In this document: positions 35,097-43,631 of the stretch, piece after piece
How positions within the stretch are numbered: the first letter of the stretch is position 1
Layout of the letters: each line of letters opens with the position of its first letter
Origin: Pararhizobium sp. A13
Lineage (GTDB): Bacteria; Pseudomonadota; Alphaproteobacteria; Rhizobiales; Rhizobiaceae
Length of the DNA stretch: 64,000 bases
Assembly: GCF_040126305.1 (NCBI RefSeq)
Contig: NZ_CP149511.1
Span: forward strand, 1,426,001-1,490,000
Reading direction: 5' to 3'
Made by a program: the position numbers and the translations under genes
Notes under the pieces: model-generated
What the model was told of the DNA's origin: nothing
The model's database searches: none
The model's input: only the letters and a program-made list of their open reading frames with translations

Positions 35097-35947
35097 TCGT
35101 TCACTCCTAGCCATTCGCCGAGACCATCGCCCAGCAGGCTAAAGCCGAAGGCCAGTACGACGATGGACAGGCCGGGAAACAGCGTGATCCACCAGGCCGT
35201 GGTGATGAAGCTCTGGCCCTCGGCAACCATGACACCCCATTCGGCGACCGGCGGCTGAACGCCGAGGCCGAGATAGCTGATCGCCGCGCCATTGAGCAGC
35301 ACCAGCACTGCATCAGACATGGAAAAGACAATGGAGCCGGCAACCGCATTCGGCAGGAGGTGGCGGAACATGATGCGAGCGCGGCTGAAACCAAGGCTGA
35401 CGGCGGCCACCGCATAATCGCTGCTTTTCAACACCAGCATCTGCGCTCGGATCAACCGCGCATAGGAGACCCAGCCGACCAGGGCCATGGCGATATAGAA
35501 ACTCGACAGTCCCGGGCCGAGGATGGCGATGATCGACAGCATCAGCACGAGAAAGGGAAAGGCGAGGACTATGTCGACCAGCCGCATGAAGACCGTATCG
35601 ACGATGCCGCCGAAGAAGCCCGCGACCGTGCCGATGAAGGTACCGATGAGAAACGGAAAGATGACGCCGATGACGGCGATCTGCAGGTCGATGCGGGTGC
35701 CCCAGATGACGCGCGAGAGAATATCCCGGCCAAAATTGTCAGTGCCAAAGGGATGGGCAAGCGAGGGCATGGCGAGACGGACGGCAGCATCCTGATAGAT
35801 CGGGTCATAGGGTGCGACCAACGGCGCGGCGAGAGCGACAGCCAGGAATAGTCCGAGGATTCCAGCGCCGATCGTCCATGTCATATGCCGGCCGAGAAAA
35901 CGGCTCCAGGGCACGTTCATGCGGGTGGCCGTAGCAGCTGAGGTCAT
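35093..35947 (-). CDS. Peptide ABC transporter permease (DppC type)
   Basis: 284-residue inner-membrane permease. N-terminal 'APLVAPYDPIYQDAAVRLAMPSLAHPFGTDNFGRDILSRVIWGTR' is diagnostic of DppC/OppC proteins. The EAA-like loop is 'AVAAVSLGFSRARIMFRHLLPNAVAGSIV', and the end '[14 protein letters not shown]' is the usual DppC terminus. The start at 35947 is set by the ATGA overlap with the upstream permease gene. Pairs with the product of 35944-36882. Confidence 0.95.
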   Translation of the reverse strand: MTSAATATRMNVPWSRFLGRHMTWTIGAGILGLFLAVALAAPLVAPYDPIYQDAAVRLAMPSLAHPFGTDNFGRDILSRVIWGTRIDLQIAVIGVIFPFLIGTFIGTVAGFFGGIVDTVFMRLVDIVLAFPFLVLMLSIIAILGPGLSSFYIAMALVGWVSYARLIRAQMLVLKSSDYAVAAVSLGFSRARIMFRHLLPNAVAGSIVFSMSDAVLVLLNGAAISYLGLGVQPPVAEWGVMVAEGQSFITTAWWITLFPGLSIVVLAFGFSLLGDGLGEWLGVNE

Positions 35948-36882
35948 AGCCGGACCCTCGGATCGAGACTGACCGTGACGATGTCGGCGAGGAAATTGAC
36001 CAGCACCGTGGCGCAGGCAAAGACCATGGCGACACCCTGCACCACCATGTAGTCGCGCGAGAAAATGGCCCGCACCAGCAGCTGCCCCATGCCCGGAATG
36101 GCAAAGACCGTTTCGACGACGACGGTGCCGCCGATCAGCCAGCCGATATTGACGGCGAGCAGATTGACTGTCGGCACCAGCGAATTTGGCAGGACATGCC
36201 GCCGGAAGACGATGTTTTCCGGCATGCCACGCGCTCTTGCCGCTGTCGCAAGATCGGATTTCAACGCGACGATCATCGCCGCCCTCAGGCTTCGCGTCAG
36301 CACCGCCGAGAGCGACAGCGCGATGGTCAGGCTTGGCAGGACGAGATGCGCCAGCTTGTCGCCGATCGTTTCGCCATAGCCGGACACCGGAAAGATGCCG
36401 AGCCGGACCGAAAACAGGATGATTAGCATCAGCGCCAGCCAGAAGGGCGGAAAACCGATGCCAAGTGTCGAGACGATCCGCACCGCATGGTCCGCAAGAT
36501 GGCCGCTGTTGCGCGCGGCGATCGCCGACATCGGCACCGCGATCAAGATAGACAGGAGAACGCTCGTGAGGACCAGGGTCAGTGTCGGCTCGATGCGGGT
36601 GGCGATCAGCTTCAACACGTCGATCTTGTACAGGATCGACTTGCCCATCTCGCCCTTGCCGAGATTTTCGAGAAAATAGAAATATTGCAGCCACAGCGGC
36701 TCGTCGAGGCCGTATTGCGCCCGGATGCGGGCAATTGCCGTCGGTGTAGAGCGGGCGCCCAGCAGTACGCGGGCCGGATCGCCGGGAATGAGCCGTACCA
36801 GAATGAAGGTGATGATGCTGATCCCGAAAAGCACCGGCAGGAACTGCAGTGGCCGGAACAGAACGAACCTATAGCGGTGCAT
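35944..36882 (-). CDS. Peptide ABC transporter permease (DppB type)
   Basis: 312-residue inner-membrane permease with the DppB/OppB N-terminus 'RPLQFLPVLFGISIITFILVRLIPGDPARVLLG', about six membrane segments, and the EAA-like 'ATAARARGMPENIVFRRHVLPNSLVPTVNLLAVNIGWLIGGTVVVETVFAIPGMG' loop. Fifty-seven bp after the proline iminopeptidase gene and ATGA-overlapped with the next permease, so one operon. Confidence 0.95.
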   Translation of the reverse strand: MHRYRFVLFRPLQFLPVLFGISIITFILVRLIPGDPARVLLGARSTPTAIARIRAQYGLDEPLWLQYFYFLENLGKGEMGKSILYKIDVLKLIATRIEPTLTLVLTSVLLSILIAVPMSAIAARNSGHLADHAVRIVSTLGIGFPPFWLALMLIILFSVRLGIFPVSGYGETIGDKLAHLVLPSLTIALSLSAVLTRSLRAAMIVALKSDLATAARARGMPENIVFRRHVLPNSLVPTVNLLAVNIGWLIGGTVVVETVFAIPGMGQLLVRAIFSRDYMVVQGVAMVFACATVLVNFLADIVTVSLDPRVRL

Positions 36883-36939
36883 GCGCGTGCACCCCTTTCT
36901 GCCACCGGATCTCAGCCGCCATCGACTTTTGTGTCGTCA

Positions 36940-37830
36940 TCACGCCGTCCCGCGTCGTGACAGGAAATCAAGCACGGCCGGATAATACGACTGCGGATTC
37001 TCGTAGAACGGCATGTGGCTCGCGTTGGCAAACACCTTTAACTCCGCATCCGGTAGACCGAGCTTCATGCGAAGCGCGCAGGCCGGCGTCAGTTCGTCGT
37101 GTTCGCCGCAGGTGATCAGAACCGGGACCGTAATTTTCGGCAGGTCCGCGACGCGATTCCAGTCCTTCAGGTTGCCGGTGTAGAGAAACTCGTTCGGACC
37201 CTGCATGGTACCGTAAGGACCCATGTTCCAGTCGTCCAGCGACCGCTTGACCGGGGCCGGCCAGACAGAGAGGCGGCAGACGTGCCGGTAGTTGAGGATG
37301 GTGATCGCCGCCAGATATTCCGGATGATCGATCGTCCCCTGCGCCTCGTGCTTCTGCATCATGGCAACCGTTTCGGAACCCAGGGCCGCGCGCAGGCGTT
37401 CAAGTTCCTGAACCAGATGCGGCATGTCGGCGACCGTATCTTCGAGGATCAGCGTTTTCAGGTTTTCCGGATAGGTCAGCGCATAGTCGATGGCAAGCCA
37501 GCCACCCCAGGAATGGCCGAGCATATGCACCTTGCCGAGGTTCAGTGCCTTGCGCACCGTCTCGGTCTCCTCGACATAACGGCCGATCGTCCAGAGGCCG
37601 GCATCCGCCGGACGGTCCGACGCGCCGGTGCCGAGTTGATCGAAGGCGACGATGCGGTACCCCTCGTCGATGAGGCAGGAATGCGCCTCGCGCAGGTAGT
37701 CGCATGGCAGCCCCGGTCCGCCGTTCAGGCAGTACACCACCTCGTCGCCGGTTCCGAAGGAATATGCGACGACCTTGAAGCCATCAACCTCGACCTCATA
37801 GCGCTCGTTAGGCTCGATCTCCCGCCACAT
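36940..37830 (-). CDS. Proline iminopeptidase-family alpha/beta hydrolase (PipA-like)
   Basis: 296-residue cytoplasmic hydrolase of the prolyl aminopeptidase/tripeptidyl aminopeptidase family (S33). Triad Ser107 in 'LGHSWGG', Asp245 in 'CGEHDELTPA' and His272 in 'NASHMPFYE'; oxyanion segment 'LNGGPGLPCDYL'. First gene of the leftward ABC operon and divergent from the LuxR solo. In pathogens and rhizosphere bacteria a pip gene next to this LuxR class is induced by the regulator in response to plant material. Substrates of such Pip proteins may be small peptides or amides. Confidence 0.93.
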   Translation of the reverse strand: MWREIEPNERYEVEVDGFKVVAYSFGTGDEVVYCLNGGPGLPCDYLREAHSCLIDEGYRIVAFDQLGTGASDRPADAGLWTIGRYVEETETVRKALNLGKVHMLGHSWGGWLAIDYALTYPENLKTLILEDTVADMPHLVQELERLRAALGSETVAMMQKHEAQGTIDHPEYLAAITILNYRHVCRLSVWPAPVKRSLDDWNMGPYGTMQGPNEFLYTGNLKDWNRVADLPKITVPVLITCGEHDELTPACALRMKLGLPDAELKVFANASHMPFYENPQSYYPAVLDFLSRRGTA

Positions 37831-37968
37831 CCCAGTCTCCGAAAAAATCGCTTGCCCATCTTTTGAGCATGGCTAATTTTTAGCGGAATATCGGTTCTGC
37901 GCCAGCTATAAGAAGTGATAGGATCGCTCCCGACAGGTTCAATCGCATATATGACTTGGAGTTCAGCT
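37831..37968. promoter_or_regulatory. pip / LuxR-solo divergent promoter region
   Basis: 138 bp between divergent starts. A short palindrome GCTAATTTTTAGC (37872-37884) lies near the middle. The LuxR ribosome-binding site TTGGAG is at 37956-37961. A lux-box-type element is expected here for PipR-like control, but I cannot assign one with certainty. Confidence 0.45.
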
Positions 37969-38748
37969 ATGCTTGACGACATCGGTGAGATCAGACAGCG
38001 TTTCTCGGCGGAGGCGACGCTTGAAGGCCGCATCGATCAGGTGTTTGAAGCGATGAAACGGCTGGGTTTCGACGCACTGATCTACGACTATACGCCGGTG
38101 CCTTATGATCTTGCCGGTGACCTGATGATCCCGTCGCTGTTGAAGCTTCGCAACATTTCCAACGACATGCACGAATACTGGTGCGAACGCGGCTATTTCC
38201 GCATCGACCCCGTCCAGCAACTTGCGTTGCGCACGACGACACCCTTCTTCTGGAACTACGACAGGAATGCCGGCACGCTGATCAATCGTTTCATGAACGA
38301 GGAGACGGCGCCGGTGGCGCATTATCTGCGCGAACGCGACATGTCCTGCGGCGTGACGGTACCAGTGCACATGCCGCGCGGCGACTATGCCACCGTGACG
38401 GGCCTACGTATCGGCGACAAGCGCGATTTCGAACGGGATGCCGGCCATGCGCTTGCCGATTTTGGCCTGCTCGCCCATGTTTTCCATGAAACCGCCTATC
38501 CGGTTTTTGACCGGGACGCGCGCGCATCGACGACGATGCGGCTGACCGAACGCGAGCGGGAATGCCTGCGCTACTCCGCCGAAGGCCTCTCCGCCAAAGA
38601 GATTTCGCGGATCATCGATCGTTCGGTACCAACCGTCGTCATGCACCTCAATGCGGCGGCGAAGAAACTCGGCGCCAAGAACCGGACCCAGGCCGTGGTG
38701 CGCGCCACCCACTATCGCCTGCTCGACGACACACCCTATTACTTATGA
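37969..38748 (+). CDS. LuxR solo, plant-signal-responsive type (PipR/OryR/NesR-like)
   Basis: 259 residues: N-terminal autoinducer-binding domain (about 15-170) and C-terminal LuxR HTH (about 193-250, 'LTERERECLRYSAEGLSAKEISRIIDRSVPTVVMHLNAAAKKL'). In canonical LuxR proteins a Trp and a Tyr four residues apart contact the AHL; here the equivalent positions are Met67 and Trp71 ('SNDMHEYWCERGYFRIDPV'), the substitution that defines plant-associated LuxR solos. The invariant Asp80 of 'RIDPV' is kept. No luxI gene is in the window. Flanked by two iminopeptidase genes and a peptide ABC transporter. The ligand is predicted to be a plant-derived amide rather than an AHL. Confidence 0.93.
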   Translation: MLDDIGEIRQRFSAEATLEGRIDQVFEAMKRLGFDALIYDYTPVPYDLAGDLMIPSLLKLRNISNDMHEYWCERGYFRIDPVQQLALRTTTPFFWNYDRNAGTLINRFMNEETAPVAHYLRERDMSCGVTVPVHMPRGDYATVTGLRIGDKRDFERDAGHALADFGLLAHVFHETAYPVFDRDARASTTMRLTERERECLRYSAEGLSAKEISRIIDRSVPTVVMHLNAAAKKLGAKNRTQAVVRATHYRLLDDTPYYL

Positions 38749-38802
38749 TAGCTGCCGATCCTGACGCACCCGCATTATGGTTTCCCCATCTTGAGCGAAC
38801 GG

Positions 38803-39723
38803 ATGGAGAAGAACGTGGCGACGGTGGTTGTTGAGGAAGATTTCATGCCATTTCGCGAATTCCGGACATGGTATCGCGTCAGCGGATCGCTCGATTCTCC
38901 CCTGCTGCCGCTGGTGGTCGCCCATGGTGGCCCCGGCTGCACACACGACTATGTCGATTCCTTCAAGGATATCGCAGCCCTCGATGGCCGCGCCGTCATC
39001 CATTACGACCAACTCGGCAATGGCAACTCCACGCGGCTTCCGGAGAAAGGCCCGGACTTCTGGACGGTGTCGCTGTTTCTGGAGGAACTCGACGCGCTTT
39101 TGAGCCACCTCGGCATTGCCAGCCGCTATGCCTTCCTCGGCCAGTCCTGGGGCGGCATGCTCGGCGCTGAACACGCCGTGCGCCAGCCGGAAGGGCTGAA
39201 GGCACTGGTGATCGCCAATTCGCCGGCCAATATGCACACCTGGGTGGCCGAGGCCAACCGCCTGCGCCGCGACCTGCCGCAGGCCGCGCAGGATACGCTG
39301 CTGAAGCACGAGGAAGCCGGTACCCTGACCGACCCGGACTATATCGCCGCCTCGCGGGTGTTCTACGACCGCCATGTCTGCCGTGTCGTGCCCTGGCCGC
39401 CCGAAGTGGCCCGCACCTTTGCGATTATGGATGTGGACAACACCGTCTACCGCAACATGAACGGCCCGACCGAATTCCATGTCATCGGCACGATGAAGGA
39501 CTGGACCATCGAGGATCGCCTGTCACAGATCTCCGCTCCGACCCTGTTGATCTCCGGGCGTCATGACGAGGCAACCCCGGAGGTCGTTCGCCCATACGTG
39601 GAAAATGTTCCCGATTGCCGCTGGGTGGTGTTCGAAGACTCCAGCCATATGCCGCATGTCGAGGAGAAAGCCCTTTGCCTTGCGACTGTCTCGGACTTCC
39701 TCAAGCTGCATGACGAAAGTTGA
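38803..39723 (+). CDS. Second proline iminopeptidase-family alpha/beta hydrolase
   Basis: 306 residues; Ser115 in '[10 protein letters not shown]', '[20 protein letters not shown]' oxyanion segment, '[14 protein letters not shown]' (Asp) and '[11 protein letters not shown]' (His). Same S33 family as the hydrolase at 36940-37830 and alike through the cap region ('WPPEVART', 'NGPTEFHV'). Lies 54 bp downstream of the LuxR solo in the same direction, so it is probably co-transcribed. Alternative starts are TTG at 38791 and an ATG at 38845 that has GAGGAAG; 38803 is a compromise. Confidence 0.9.
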   Translation: MEKNVATVVVEEDFMPFREFRTWYRVSGSLDSPLLPLVVAHGGPGCTHDYVDSFKDIAALDGRAVIHYDQLGNGNSTRLPEKGPDFWTVSLFLEELDALLSHLGIASRYAFLGQSWGGMLGAEHAVRQPEGLKALVIANSPANMHTWVAEANRLRRDLPQAAQDTLLKHEEAGTLTDPDYIAASRVFYDRHVCRVVPWPPEVARTFAIMDVDNTVYRNMNGPTEFHVIGTMKDWTIEDRLSQISAPTLLISGRHDEATPEVVRPYVENVPDCRWVVFEDSSHMPHVEEKALCLATVSDFLKLHDES

Positions 39724-39854
39724 ATAAGTTGATAATTTCGTTTCCGGCGTACGTACAACTATCAATCAGCTCCGCGCGCGGCGACCCACGCATTGCGTCC
39801 GAACCAGATCTGCATTGGCGCGTTAATTAGGGCACCGATTTGCGGAGAACTAAA

Positions 39855-40211
39855 GTGAATCGCTTTCTTTTTCGAATGGCTGATTTTCTTTCTCGCCCTC
39901 CCGGCTTTTATTTCGTTATCGTGGCGATGGTTGGCAGCACCGCCCTGGTGCCTTTTGGCTTCACAAACGTCATCACCTATGCTCTGTCGGTCGCGGCAAT
40001 CGTGATCACCAGCGCCGTTTTGGTCCAAGGCTATCGCGACACCGCGGCAATCCACGCCAAGCTCGACGAAATCATCGTGCCAAATGCGTGAGACCCGGAA
40101 TGAAGTGGTCGGCCTCGAGCACGAACAGCCCGAGCATATCGCGGCGGCAGTCGAGCGGCTCGCACAGGAAGCTGACAAGCAAGACCCAGCCAATCGGGAG
40201 ACCCCTTTATA
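39855..40211 (+). pseudogene. Low-affinity iron permease-family membrane protein, frameshifted
   Basis: From a GTG with GGAGAA upstream, the first frame encodes two membrane segments and 'YRDTAAIHAKLDEIIVPNA', the hallmark of the low-affinity Fe/Cu permease family, then stops near 40091. The continuation 'RNEVVGLEHEQPEHIAAAVERLAQEAD' is in another frame (ATG at 40085, stop at 40209-40211). One frameshift therefore splits a gene of about 118 codons. Either a recent mutation or a sequencing error; the two parts are otherwise intact. Confidence 0.65.
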
Positions 40212-40533
40212 GTGGAATTGCATATACTCGACGGCAGTATCTCTTCGGTGCGCCAGCCTATCCGCGCGGGTACCGACGTGAAGGTGCTCGGCTTCCACAA
40301 GGCGAGCGCCGATACCGCAGACAAGTTCGCGCTCCACGACAAGGACGCGCGGTAGGCAGCCAGCCCCTCGTTGGGTTGACCAACCTTCTATTGTCCGGTG
40401 ACCCGGCAACAGCGCATGGTCCTCGTGGATCAAGCGAGCGTTCCGTTAATAGTGTCAGGTTTTTCAAGAACTGTGACCGCAGTTCTCATGATCGGGAAGG
40501 TCCGCCGGCCACGACCCGAACCCATCGGAAGCC
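40212..40533. other. Intergenic with one short uncalled frame
   Basis: A 47-codon frame (40212-40355, GTG start abutting the previous stop, containing 'TDVKVLGFHKASADTADKFALHDKDAR') is open and compositionally coding-like but unrecognised. The remainder shows nothing. Confidence 0.3.
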
Positions 40534-40719
40534 TTAGGCCGCAACGGCGACGCGTTGTGTCACATGGGCTCTAACGGCTTCGCGCGCTTCGGAAGCCGAC
40601 GAAAAGCTCCTGCCATCAAGCTCCATGACATCGTATTTCACTGCCATGAAGGCAAGGCATCCGTCACGCGGTATAAGAACACCAACCGGGACACCCTGGT
40701 ATTCGACAACCTGCTTCAT
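40534..40719 (-). CDS. Small hypothetical protein
   Basis: 61 residues ('MKQVVEYQGVPVGVLIPRDGCLAFMAVKYDVMELDGRSFSS...'), soluble, no recognised domain. The fold pattern (short beta strands, then a helix 'ASEAREAVRAHV') and the GGAGAA ribosome-binding site make it a credible gene. Proteins of this type are common as small conserved hypotheticals in rhizobia (recalled, not verified). Confidence 0.6.
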   Translation of the reverse strand: MKQVVEYQGVPVGVLIPRDGCLAFMAVKYDVMELDGRSFSSASEAREAVRAHVTQRVAVAA

Positions 40720-40739
40720 CACTGAATTCTCCGTTCAGG

Positions 40740-41556
40740 GCGCAATACTGATTGGCACGGATACGAGCGGACGCGGTTTGCGTCACATTCGATCTCGACA
40801 ACCATGCACCTTCTGGATGGAAATGAGAGACAAGGTTCTTGTGAAAATATTCAAGATACTCTCCTCCTCATCCCGGGTCTGACCTATCGGCTAACAGGGT
40901 TTGAAAGTACATTACATGTCGGGTTTGTCAATTCGATATCAGAAGATAGTAGAATGAAATTTCAATAGTATGACATTTGGTGAGTTTTCTAGGAACTGCG
41001 TTCCTTAATGCCCTTTTGCAACGCAACATAATTCCGTGCGGCGCAATAGACCCTGCAGATGGATCAGTCTGCTGTCTGCAGTCAACGAAGCCGCAATTGG
41101 CGATCATGTGCGCCGCTTCAGGATGAGCAACGTCCTATAAGCGGAGTGGCTAATCTCGTTGCATTCGCGCTGCCGATGGTCACACATCAGGGGCCCGATG
41201 AAAGAGCGGTTGCACCCGCACGGGCGACCCGCAGCGGAGCGCCGAGACCGGGACAATTTTGTTGCGCGAGAAGATCCCAAAGGGACCGGGGAAAACCGTT
41301 CCGGACAAAGGTTGCGGCCGATCCGGACGGCCCTAATGAATCCTACGCCGGGTGCTGCAGAGAGATGGTCGCGTGAAATCAGCCACTTTAATGCGGACTG
41401 GGAATGAATTTGTTCCCAAAGGTAACGTCGGGGACATTTCTGCCGCCGAACTGTGATTCCAAAGGTCCTGTCGCAAACCGATTAAGCATCTCCGGGCCGA
41501 ACGAGCCCGATTTCGTACGGCCAGGAGAGTTCTTGAAGATGGCGAGGCTTTAAGAT
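40740..41556. other. Gene-free stretch
   Basis: About 800 bp with no convincing frame on either strand. The palindromic GGGAATGAATTTGTTCCC lies at 41400-41417. The part around 40900-41000 is notably AT-rich. Probably decayed DNA. Confidence 0.5.
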
Positions 41557-41988
41557 TCAGGCGAATATTCCGCGCAAGCGGCCCCAAATGCCTTGCCCCC
41601 GGTCAATATGCTTCGCCCGGATATAGCGCCCGACCTTTGCAGCGCTTACTATCGCACCAAAATGACAGGAGCAGACAATTCTGTGCAACTGCCTGTCGGA
41701 CAGCTCGAAAAACCGCTTCGCCTCCCCGTAAGTGTCGTTCTCCAGCCCAGCTGCCCGAAGGAGCGGGTCACTTAAGGCAACGGAGATCGCCGAATTGTTG
41801 CAACGGATAGCCGCTCGCACCGTCGCTGGCTGATATTCGGTCTCTTGCAATGTCGAAAGTACCCGGGAGGGATCCCCTTCGAGAAGCTCCACCCATCGTT
41901 GGAGACGTTTGTCCCGCGGCATGAGCTGAGGGTAATCCTGGCCGATCCTGGCGAGGGTCTGCAGTTGATCGAGTCCATGGTGCTTCAT
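41557..41988 (-). CDS. Hypothetical helical protein
   Basis: 143 residues, largely alpha-helical and soluble: 'HHGLDQLQTLARIGQDYPQLMPRDKRLQRWVELLEGDPSRVLSTL' and 'AKRFFELSDRQLHRIVCSCHFGAIVSAAKVGRYIRA'. The ATG at 41988 has GGGAGGA at 5 nt. I do not recognise a family. Codon use looks like a real gene in contrast to the flanks. Confidence 0.6.
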   Translation of the reverse strand: MKHHGLDQLQTLARIGQDYPQLMPRDKRLQRWVELLEGDPSRVLSTLQETEYQPATVRAAIRCNNSAISVALSDPLLRAAGLENDTYGEAKRFFELSDRQLHRIVCSCHFGAIVSAAKVGRYIRAKHIDRGQGIWGRLRGIFA

Positions 41989-42141
41989 ATCGTCCTCCCG
42001 ACGAGTGATGCTGACCTCCATGCCGATCAAAGGCAGGTTGTATTCTGATCGGCGGTTATAATTTTAGAGCTATGGCAAATACCTGCAATATCAAGAGCTA
42101 TCGTCATGCTGGCTGAGGACAATTTGTGCTAAACTCGCCGG

Positions 42142-42432
42142 ATGAGCGCCTACTACATCTTTCAAGAGAATTTGCACGACCCGGCAAAATTCGAAGCCTA
42201 TCGAAAGGTGGTCATGTCGACGCTGGCGCCGTTCGAGGGAAGGATCATCGCCCGAGGCGGCGAACTCACCGTGGTCGAAGGCGAGTGGCCATTCGATCGG
42301 ACAGTGATCCTGGAATTCCCCTCCCGGACTGCCGCTGAGGCCTGGTACAACTCTCCCGCATATCAGGTGATCCTACCACTCCGTCTGCAAAGTATGATGT
42401 GTAATGCGATCTTGATTGACGGAGTGGGATAA
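42142..42432 (+). CDS. DUF1330-domain protein
   Basis: 96 residues of the DUF1330 ferredoxin-like (dimeric alpha/beta barrel) family: 'YYIFQENLHDPAKFEAYRKVVMSTLAPFEGRIIARGGELTVVEGEWPFDRTVILEFPSRTAAEAWYNSPAYQVILPLR'. Function unknown. Isolated gene with an AT-rich upstream region and a weak ribosome-binding site. Confidence 0.85.
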   Translation: MSAYYIFQENLHDPAKFEAYRKVVMSTLAPFEGRIIARGGELTVVEGEWPFDRTVILEFPSRTAAEAWYNSPAYQVILPLRLQSMMCNAILIDGVG

Positions 42433-42600
42433 AGCCCTGAAATGGATAAAAATGCCGCCGATGCCGGACCAGCGCATCCGCTACGTCGATGCGCTAGCCA
42501 TCGAGGCTACATAATCCACCAGCGGTCACCGTGCGCGGTGCAGTGCTGATTGACAGGCTCGCACACGCGTCAAGCCACCCCAATGTGAATGATGTTGCCC

Positions 42601-42699
42601 ATGACTCGTGTCGGCTATGCCCGCGTCAGCACGACTGATCAGGATCTCGATATCCAGATCGCCCGGCTCAATGCTGCCGGTTGCGACATCGTCCGATAG
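42601..42699 (+). pseudogene. Truncated serine recombinase (resolvase/invertase) N-terminus
   Basis: A 32-codon frame reads 'MTRVGYARVSTTDQDLDIQ...' up to a TAG at 42697-42699. This is the start of the resolvase catalytic domain, with the nucleophile Ser10 in 'YARVSTTDQ'. The rest of the protein is absent, so this is a remnant and marks former mobile DNA. Confidence 0.75.
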
Positions 42700-43397
42700 G
42701 TGACTGGATCAGGCGGCGCTGAAGTTTCGTTAATCTTGATGCGATTGAAGCCAGGACAAAAGCCATTAAGGAAGGCCTGAAATCTAAGGCCACGCAACTC
42801 AAGGAAGCTGTCGACGAGAAGGTGGAGAAGCTTGGCGACAAGTCTCCGACCAAACGCCGCAACTTTCTGGAGATCTTCGACACGACGGTGCCTGACCCAG
42901 TGGAAGTTGGCATGACAGCCGAATGACTATGAGGCGAGCGAGGCATTTAAATGGATCGCCTTGGTTAGGCCGAACGCTCGTTAACGTGCCCAAAGCAGCT
43001 CGCGGATCGTCCTGAAATATTCACCTCTGCGGTTCATTTCAGCCTGCAACGCTGCTATAGGTTGAAGGGAGTGGCGACCCGAAGCGGCCGTTTGATATGG
43101 TCTTCGTGTGGCTCAGCACCAAAGGTTGATCCCGATGAGATCCGGGACAACGATCTGGAGTTACTGCAGAAACAGAAAAAACAGCGGGGTTACGATCAGT
43201 GCCGGTCGCGGGTTCTTCTCCGCGTCGAACTTCGTTTGAGAATCAGCAGGTTGCGCTTCGCCAGCGAGGGGCCAACCTTCGGTGCTGATTCACACCACAT
43301 CTGCCTTGGTGCACTTTTTTACATGCTGGTTCGAAAACGCACGGCTCAATACGTCACAGCTTCCCCATAGCGGTCGCCGCCCAGCGGCGACCGGATT
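42700..43397. other. Remnant DNA, no intact gene
   Basis: Between about 42720 and 42924 one plus-strand frame lacking a start reads 'EARTKAIKEGLKSKATQLKEAVDEKVEKLGDKSPTKRRNFLEIFDTTVPDPVEVGMTAE' in part and ends at TGA; it looks like the C-terminal end of a helical protein of unknown family. From there to 43397 nothing is supported. Confidence 0.4.
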
Positions 43398-43631
43398 TTA
43401 AAGCCGGATATCCCAAAGGGAAAGTCTGGCTTCCAGGAGCACGTCCTCAATCTCCGGAAGGCCAATATCGCGACGCATGCGATTTGACAGGTGCGAGACC
43501 TGGTTCGTTTGACGACGCCTCAGGGCGGCCCGAAGCAACGCAACCACGGTCTTCCAGACGCCGAATTTCAGGTACAGCTCATCCACAGCTGCCGTCAGGG
43601 TATCAACAACTAAAAATTGGGTTTCGCTCAT
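43398..43631 (-). CDS. DUF1127-domain small protein
   Basis: 77 residues ending with the DUF1127 pattern: basic helix 'ALLRAALRRRQTNQVSHLSNRMRRDIGLPEIEDV'. DUF1127 proteins are short, often basic RNA-binding or stress-linked proteins abundant in rhizobia. No strong ribosome-binding site, and the gene stands alone. Confidence 0.75.
   Translation of the reverse strand: MSETQFLVVDTLTAAVDELYLKFGVWKTVVALLRAALRRRQTNQVSHLSNRMRRDIGLPEIEDVLLEARLSLWDIRL

Noticed and set aside
37969..38748. Classical AHL quorum-sensing regulator
   Set aside because: Met67/Trp71 replace the AHL-contact Trp/Tyr, and no luxI-type gene is in the window.
41400..41417. GGGAATGAATTTGTTCCC palindrome as an operator
   Set aside because: No gene starts nearby on either strand, so no role can be argued.
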